Source: Cephalotrichum gorgonifer (taxonomy: Eukaryota; Ascomycota; Sordariomycetes; Microascales; Microascaceae). From it: DNA of 64,000 bases. Location of the stretch: assembly GCA_900312665.1 (NCBI GenBank), contig ONZQ02000005.1:908119-972118 (forward strand), written 5' to 3'. Shown here in pieces: positions 58,403 to 64,000 of this stretch. How positions within the stretch are numbered: the stretch's first letter is position 1; the number at the start of each line of letters is the position of its first letter. The notes under the pieces are model-generated. The model worked only from the letters and a program-made list of their open reading frames with translations, had not been told where the DNA came from and searched no databases. Position numbers and translations under genes: made by a program.

Positions 58403-58980
58403 GTGGGGGAGTAGTCGACCGCGAGAGGGAATATTATTGGCATTTACCCTGCCAGAGGGGTATGTACCGACTACCGAATGTCACCGGCGTCGCGAGCGGG
58501 ATTTTCTTGGAGGGAGCGAGAAGTGGAGATAATGGTTGATACTGAAGGATCGGAGCTCTGGAATGAGCGCCCGCAATTCTTGGACTTTCAGATTTGCATC
58601 TCCTCTCAACTGCGGGATAAAGGGGGGACACTGATACAAGTGACTTAAGATAGAAACGAAGAATGCCCCAAAGCGGATCTCAACATGCCAACGTTATATT
58701 GACATACCGTGAAGTACCTTTCCTCCGGTGGTGCTTGCAATGGAGGATCTCCCCCATTTCGTTCCGGACCATAAATGAAAGGAGTGAGTGGCAGATCAGA
58801 TTTGATAATAGCAGAACGTTCTACCTGAGTATATGTAGTCTGGGGACGCAAGGGACGAGGAGCCACAAGGGCAAAACTAAAGTAACCCTACCAAGAAGCA
58901 CCCAGTTTCCCGAGGAGGGACTAGCGAGGGCAGCTACTTCATAGCCGGACGGGCTCATATCGAGCAAAAAGAATCGTGAA
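58403..58980. other. Intergenic, nothing recognised
   Basis: 3' flank of the ureidoglycolate lyase gene and terminator side of tRNA-Gly copy 4. No gene supported. Confidence 0.45.
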
Positions 58981-59061
58981 TGCACTAGCCCGGAATTGAA
59001 CCGGGGGCTGGTCGAAGTCGCGGAATGGCAACGACCAAGTTTACCACTAACCCACTAGTGC
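58981..59061 (-). tRNA. tRNA-Gly(GCC), copy 4, intron-containing
   Basis: Minus-strand copy with the same 81-nt sequence and about 10-nt intron as copies 1-3, except that its 5' flank reads CATCGAG. A T5 run about 9 nt downstream (GATTCTTTTTGC) resembles that of copy 3. Confidence 0.93.
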
Positions 59062-59122
59062 CTCGATGGATATGCAGCCAAGTTTGGAGGCCTTTGGAGT
59101 CTCGTGGGGAGATGGGCATGCC

Positions 59123-59335
59123 CTATCGGGCGATAAATGTGATGTTGGGAATTAGAGGGAGGGCATGTGGATAATGGCTCGAATTAAAGTAGAAGGTCCT
59201 TACTAAGGAGAATTGCCGAATGCCAGTGGGGTTTCCGTGTCGTACGAAAAGTTCTTGCGCCTTCGTAGTTAAGGTTATCGCTAGCATGACGGCTGCCATG
59301 ATAATTAGAATGCGGGTGCAAGGAGGAGAAGCCAT
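59123..59335 (-). CDS. Possible small secreted peptide
   Basis: A frame of 70 codons from ATG 59335 starts with a plausible signal peptide (CTRILIIMAAVMLAITLTTKA). A donor-like GTAAGG sits after IRQFSL, and a CTAAT..GATAG acceptor lies about 70 nt on; splicing would extend the frame to a stop inside the neighbouring tRNA-Gly. Nothing else supports the gene, so chance hydrophobicity is a real alternative. Confidence 0.25.
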   Translation of the reverse strand: MASPPCTRILIIMAAVMLAITLTTKAQELFVRHGNPTGIRQFSLVRTFYFNSSHYPHALPLIPNITFIAR

Positions 59336-59593
59336 TTGAGTGTTCTAGTGTAACGCCATTTGCCAGGCATATATGTCACTCCCAAGTGTAGCCATCCACT
59401 CCATGGCATGTTATCCAAGTATCTGACGGAAAGAAGACCCTGGATGACGTCGACATGGCGAAGAGGGATGATGATGATGAATTCAAAGTGGGGTACTGGG
59501 GGAAGTGTGATGCTTTCATTATGCTCGCGTCAGTTTATAAACGAACAATGATGTAAGGAGGAACATACACTGTATACAACCTGCTCAGAACAA

Positions 59594-59599
59594 TATATA
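59594..59599 (+). promoter_or_regulatory. TATA-like box of the catalase gene
   Basis: TATATA at 59594, 90 nt before the catalase ATG. The 59336-59683 spacer shows nothing else. Confidence 0.35.
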
Positions 59600-59683
59600 G
59601 GGACCCCGATATATCTCACTCTCCATGGATAGTTTTCCTTCTGCAATAAAATTCTCCAGGCCATTGATTCCCTTTTTAAAGAA

Positions 59684-61972
59684 ATGGCTACCAATATCGC
59701 CGCCGGCCTGCAGAAGGCCCAGGAAGCAGTGCAGGGCGCTGCTACGAAGAACAAGAAGCTTGTCGACCTCGAGGCAGACACCGTTGACGGCACATCCAAA
59801 CAGCCCCAAGCAACAGACCATGGAGTAGGGATTACTGATCCCGACCACTGGCTCAGAGTTGCGAGCGAGCAGCGAACAGGCCCGTCGTTATTAGAAGACC
59901 AGATTGCACGCGAGAAAATCCATCGCTTCGACCATGAGCGTATTCCAGAGCGAGTGGTCCATGCCCGAGGCACTGGGGCCTTTGGTAACTTCAAGCTCAA
60001 GAAGAATATCGAGCATCTAACTTATGCCGGTGTCTTGACCGATACCTCTCGGAACACGCCCGTGTTTGTGCGCTTCTCCACTGTCCAAGGGAGTAAGGGT
60101 AGTGCCGACACCGTTCGCGATATCCGCGGATTCGCCGTCAAGATGTACACTGATGAAGGGAACTGGGACATCGTTGGCAACAACATTCCTGTCTTCTTTA
60201 TCCAGGATGCTATCAAGTTCAGCGACTTTGGTATGTTCTCCAACCATCGGTCTATCCGCAATGGCTGATTTTAGTACCTAGTCCACTCGGTCAAGCCTGA
60301 GCCCCATAACGAGGTTCCCCAGGGCCAGACAGCCCATAACAACTTCTGGGACTTCGTCTATTTGCATCCTGAAGCCACCCATGTATTTATGTGGGCCATG
60401 TCCGACCGCGCCATCCCCAGATCCTACCGTATGATGCAGGGCTTTGGAGTCAACACGTACTCTCTTGTCAACAAAGAGGGCAAGCGCCACTTCGTCAAGT
60501 TCCACTGGACCCCCCATCTCGGCGTGCACTCGCTCGTCTGGGATGAGGCCCTGAAGCTGGGTGGCCAGGACCCAGACTTCCACCGTAAGGACCTCATGGA
60601 GGCCATCGACAACAAGGCCTACCCGAAATGGGACCTGGGCATCCAAGTCATCGCCGAAGAAGACCAGGACAAGTTCGAATTCGACATCATGGACGCCACG
60701 AAGATCTGGCCTGAAGAGCTTGTCCCCTTGCAAGTCATCGGTGAGCTCGAGCTTAACCGTAATGTCGACGAATTTTTCACGCAAACCGAGCAGGTGGCCT
60801 TCTGTACCAGCCACATAGTCCCGGGCGTCGACTTCTCCGACGACCCCCTACTCCAGGGCCGCAACTTTTCCTACTTTGATACCCAGATCAGCCGCCTCGG
60901 CGTCAACTGGGAAGAACTCCCTATCAACCGCCCCGTCTGCCCATTCCTCAACTTCAACCGCGACGGCGCCATGCGCCACCGTGTCTCCAAGGGGACTGTC
61001 AACTACTGGCCAAACCGATTCGAATCTAACCCCCCGGCCTCAGCTGGCCAGAGCGGCTTCGTCTCCCACCCCCAGTCGGTGACGGGCACCAAGCGGCGCG
61101 ACCTCTCACCTAAGTTCAAGGAGCATCACAACCAGGCCCAGCTCTTCTACAACTCCATGTCCGAGATTGAAAAGGCGCACATACGCAAGGCCTTCTCTTT
61201 CGAACTAGACCACTGCGACGACCCTATCGTCTACGAGCGACTCGCCGGCACCCGTCTTGCTGAGCTCGACCTCCCCCTTGCTCAGGCTGTCGCCGAGATG
61301 GTCGGCGCGCCGATCCCTCAGAAGGCCCTGCGCCCTAACCACGGCAAGAAGTCTATCCGGCTATCCCAGCTGGACTTCCATCCAAAGGCGCCCGGGATCA
61401 TCAGCCGCCGTATCGCTATCCTCATTGGCGATGGGTATGACAAGGTCGCGTTCGATGGTATAAAGGCTGCTATTCTCGCCGCGCAGGCACTGCCTTTTGT
61501 TATCGGTACAAAACGATCCGCTATTTACGCGGACGGCGAGTCCAGTGGCTCATCCAAGGGCGTCACCCCGGACCACCAGTACGACGGACAGCGATCGACC
61601 ATGTTCGACGCAACGTTCATCCCTGGCGGGTCGCACGTCAAAAACATCAGGGCGATCGGGCAGCTGCGGTACTGGATCTCTGAGTCGTTTGGACATTTAA
61701 AGGCGATCGGAGCGACTGGGGAAGCCGTGCAGCTAGTCCAGGAGGTCCTGGGTAGCGCGGTAAACGTGGAAGTTGCGACGGACTCCAAGGCGCCGGTTGA
61801 GTGGTATGGAGTTGTTACCGCGAGTGGACCGCAAGAGCCGGAGAGCTTCAGTGAGGGGGTCAAGATTGTTCAGGACGCTAGGGACTTTGTCGGCAAGTTC
61901 TTCTACCAGATTAGCCAGCATAGGCACTGGCAGCGGGAATTGGACGGACTGGCTGCGAGTGTTGCGGTATAG
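59684..61972 (+). CDS. catA: Large-subunit catalase (CatA-like)
   Basis: Two exons, 59684-60230 and 60282-61972, joined at DF-VHSVKPEPHNE across a 51-nt intron whose acceptor is the second of two close AGs; 745 aa. The distal-heme His93 is in VVHARGTGAFG, the conserved Asn in VGNNIPVFFI, and the proximal Tyr in FSYFDTQISRLG. The extra C-terminal flavodoxin/DJ-1-like domain (IISRRIAILIGDGYD onward) marks the large-subunit clade. There is no signal peptide, as in the spore catalase CatA of Aspergillus, whereas secreted CatB-type enzymes have one; the gene symbol rests on that and on length. It decomposes hydrogen peroxide, probably in conidia or the cytosol. The second exon is rich in C-ended codons, like the alpha-glucosidase, suggesting high expression. 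Confidence 0.93.
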
Positions 61973-62275
61973 TTTGGCTAGTTACTCTAGACTGTAATAT
62001 ACGACAGACGTAAAGACGTGAACCGAGACGGTGGAGAACCAGAACTAACCGCAGAAGCCTTGCGGTTTAGCCCCTGACTCAGGATGATTAGTGTGACACT
62101 GCGGTCTAGTATAATAGTTCTTAGGCCTAACCCTTCATCAAAGGTTAGACTCGACGCCTTATAAGCATTGCAACACGCTTTTAAGATAAATAGGATAGGT
62201 CTTTTAGGCTATGTAAAGATAGTCGTCCAAGCTAATCAACGCACCACGACTGCTTGAGAAGCAGTGTCGAGCATT
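61973..62275. other. Convergent intergenic region
   Basis: 3' ends of the catalase and short-chain dehydrogenase genes. Nothing else seen. Confidence 0.5.
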
Positions 62276-62998
62276 TCACCAAGGCACAGGAGCTCCATCA
62301 TTGGACATGAATTTCCCAGTATCCTCCTCCCTCAGCGCAGACAATGTTCGCAATACATTTCTCGCGCTGTCCGCCACTTCCACCATAGCTCCTGGGCCCC
62401 CCATCTGAGTCTTTACCCACCCAGGGTCAACGCATACCACAATCGCCTTCCCCTTAAGCTCAGCCGCTTGATGTACCGTAAGCATATTCAGTGCTGCCTT
62501 GCTGATGCTATAGGCAGGGTACTGAGCGTTGACCCGGCCGCCAACAATCAACTCCATGCTTCCGACGCCAGAACTGATGTTGGCAACGATTGCCCCTGGT
62601 GTGAGGAGTGGTACCAAGGCCTGAAGAAGCAGAGCCGGACCAATAACATTTGTTGTGAAGTGGGCGTTCAAGGAATCTACCGCTACAGTAGAAGCCTTCT
62701 CACCACGTGCAGTGGGAAGAAGTATTGCAGCGTTCTGAATCAAAACGTCGATCTTGAGACCTTGGGGAAGACGCGATGGGAGAGAGGCCAGGGACTGCGG
62801 TGAGGCAAGATTTCCTTCAATAATATGAACTTGAGCCTTTGTGTCGGGGGAAGAAAGAATGTTGTTTAGGTCCGTCATGTCAGGGGCGTTGACATCTCGG
62901 ACAGTGGCGATGATCGTGTTTTCATGCGAAGCTGAGAGCTGACGGATGTACTCCAGGCCGATGCCAGCACGAGCACCTGTAATGACATAGGTAGGCAT
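62276..62998 (-). CDS. Short-chain dehydrogenase/reductase
   Basis: Frame of 240 aa starting at ATG 62998; an upstream in-frame TTG at 63037 is rejected because the family's first strand begins right at PTYVITG. The cofactor motif is TGARAGIG (residues 7-14), followed by NAAIL, the catalytic Ser in NISSGVGS, and Y-S-I-S-K as the YxxxK pair; VDPGWVKTQMGG follows. This is the classical SDR fold, close to the sniffer/CsgA-like carbonyl reductases judging by VCVDPGWVKTQMGG. An Arg in the glycine loop and another after the second strand (TVRDV) favour NADPH. The substrate is unknown. Complete and of normal length. No intron. Confidence 0.92.
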   Translation of the reverse strand: MPTYVITGARAGIGLEYIRQLSASHENTIIATVRDVNAPDMTDLNNILSSPDTKAQVHIIEGNLASPQSLASLPSRLPQGLKIDVLIQNAAILLPTARGEKASTVAVDSLNAHFTTNVIGPALLLQALVPLLTPGAIVANISSGVGSMELIVGGRVNAQYPAYSISKAALNMLTVHQAAELKGKAIVVCVDPGWVKTQMGGPGAMVEVADSARNVLRTLSALREEDTGKFMSNDGAPVPW

Positions 62999-63645
62999 AT
63001 TGTTGGTTCGAAGGACTATCGGTTGAGTTTGATTCAAGTGCTGCTTCGATGGAAAAGGGTGAAAGTAAAACAGACTTGGCTAAAGAGGCTTGGACAGACA
63101 ATCTCAAAGAAGCTGCCCGTTCGTCCACGCCGACACGGCAACTTTATACTTTTTTTCGAGGCTCAACATTTCCCCGCGCTGACACGATGCGTCACGTATC
63201 AAATATTGATTTCCAATCATCTAGAAGGTTCAGTCCGCCCATGCGCAGCGGCGGATCGAGCTCCAACATTAATCTTCTCTTGATGGATATCTCACGATGC
63301 AACACAAAAGCTGACTGGGGTGTAAGTTATTGGACGCCGGCCCTTTGCTGGTAGATCTTCGGACTAAAGTACCAGTATTATTGGCTGGCGTTCCAATTCT
63401 GGCTAAACATATTAACCCGAGAGGTTACATGTGGACTTTGTTTTTCTGTTATTACCTCCTACCATCTCACCCCAACCCCCACATAAATCCCACTAAGAAT
63501 TCCCAATTTAGAAGAATGCATATTATGTCCGTCCAGATGGTGAAGTACGTGTATCACCAGGCTTTGTTAACAATGATCTGTCTATGAAGCCAGTATTGTT
63601 TCGGTTCATTGTCAAAAATGAAGGGGGAAATATTGTTCCGAGCGA
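62999..63645. other. Intergenic, nothing recognised
   Basis: Promoter side of the dehydrogenase gene and the region beyond the U6 B box. No coding sequence supported. Confidence 0.45.
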
Positions 63646-63654
63646 GAATTGAAC
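63646..63654 (-). promoter_or_regulatory. Downstream B box of the U6 gene
   Basis: On the minus strand GTTCAATTC matches the core of the tRNA-Gly B box in this window (GGTTCAATTCC) and the GWTCRANNC consensus. It lies about 15 nt beyond the U6 T-run. Yeast SNR6 likewise uses a B block downstream of its terminator, there about 120 bp further. Confidence 0.5.
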
Positions 63655-63670
63655 AAACGTAACATGCGCA

Positions 63671-63772
63671 AAAAAAAATGTTTAGCTCCTCTTTGATTGA
63701 GCGTGTCATCCTTGTGCAGGGACCATGCTAATCTTCTCTGTATTTTTGCAAATTGACCAAATGCCCGAAGGC
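63671..63772 (-). ncRNA. U6 spliceosomal snRNA
   Basis: Minus strand. It starts with a GCC-TTCG-GGC stem-loop, then CATTTGGTCAATTTG, the ACAGAGA box that pairs with the 5' splice site, GATTAGCATGG with the AGC triad, CCTGCACAAGGATGACAC and the 3' stem region CTCAATCAAAGAGGAGC, ending in a T9 run for Pol III termination. About 102 nt, the normal size, with no intron. U6 forms the catalytic centre of the spliceosome with U2. No clear TATA box is visible about 30 nt upstream, which fits reliance on the B box downstream. Confidence 0.95.
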
Positions 63773-63908
63773 GAAGGAAATATTCTTTGACGTTTGCATA
63801 AGGGTAAGTTACCATGAGTGACGCCTGTTGCCACCTGTCCAGGGAGACTCACGCCACCCATTACCCAGGATCCAAGAAATAGAGAAAAGCAGCAAAAGGG
63901 AAGATGAA

Positions 63909-63990
63909 TGCACTAGCCCGGAATTGAACCGGGGGCTGGTCGAGGATTGCTGAATGGCAACGACCAAGTTTACCACTAACCCACTAGTGC
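63909..63990 (-). tRNA. tRNA-Gly(GCC), copy 5, with a divergent intron
   Basis: The mature parts match copies 1-4 exactly, but the intron after GCCA reads TTCAGCAATCC (11 nt) instead of TTCCGCGACT, so this gene is 82 nt. 5' flank ATCATCGAA as in copy 3. Transcribed in the same direction as U6, whose 5' end is about 135 nt downstream. The terminator is weak (T4 runs). Confidence 0.9.
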
Positions 63991-64000
63991 TTCGATGATG

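Noticed and set aside
60278..60814. 178-codon antisense frame in the catalase
   Set aside because: Codon-bias shadow of the catalase second exon.
1..64000. CRISPR array, transposase, reverse transcriptase or LTR pairs
   Set aside because: No regularly spaced repeats outside the coding array, and no such protein motifs were seen on either strand.

Overview
The window looks like nuclear DNA of a filamentous ascomycete (Pezizomycotina). Genes are split by short introns of about 45-130 nt with GT..AG borders and CTAAC/CTGAC-like branch sites, tRNA genes carry introns, and the gene content is typical of mould genomes: HET-domain proteins, a NACHT-WD40 receptor, a GH31 alpha-glucosidase, a large-subunit catalase and a CYP450. 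Eurotiomycetes is my guess; the sequence alone does not prove it. All exon joins are read by eye from splice signals, frame continuity and family conservation.

Layout: 0.6-2.5 kb, F-box/LRR-like gene broken by one in-frame TAG. 2.9-3.7 kb, two inverted tRNA-Gly genes. 4.5-11.6 kb (minus), an F-box/ankyrin protein and a seven-exon SesB-type hydrolase/NACHT/WD40 NLR-like protein. 12.4-13.7 kb, fructosamine-kinase family gene. 16.1-18.0 kb, MFS sugar transporter behind a GC-rich block with CreA-like sites. 22.5-25.5 kb, secreted alpha-glucosidase with a candidate AmyR site. 26.0-28.1 kb (minus), Dal5/Tna1-type anion transporter. 32.4 kb, spliced cysteine-rich secreted protein. 33.8-35.0 kb, medium-chain oxidoreductase. 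35.8-36.4 kb (minus), spliced small protein with an internal duplication. 37.6-39.1 kb, SRPK-like kinase. 39.9-42.3 kb, HET protein with a WW-like insertion. 42.5-43.4 kb, two divergent tRNA-Met genes. 44.0-45.8 kb (minus), P450. 46.7-48.2 kb (minus), folylpolyglutamate-synthase-like gene with a frameshift. 49.1 kb, tRNA-Trp-like gene. 50.2-54.3 kb (minus), a protein with twenty tandem basic repeats joined to a truncated HET domain. 55.1 kb (minus), single-pass membrane protein. 57.5 kb, ureidoglycolate lyase. 59.7-62.0 kb, catalase. 62.3 kb (minus), short-chain dehydrogenase. 63.7 kb (minus), U6 snRNA, then a fifth tRNA-Gly.

Themes: (i) allorecognition/immunity-type genes are dense (NLR, two HET proteins, F-box/ankyrin); (ii) a maltose/starch pair (transporter, alpha-glucosidase) has plausible CreA and AmyR signals; (iii) nitrogen scavenging (ureidoglycolate lyase with paired GATA sites; Dal5-family transporter); (iv) Pol III genes are numerous: five tRNA-Gly(GCC), two tRNA-Met(CAT), one tRNA-Trp-like and U6. 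The most novel-looking item is the twenty-repeat HET-associated protein. Large gene-poor stretches (18.0-22.5 and 28.1-32.4 kb) contain nothing I can support.
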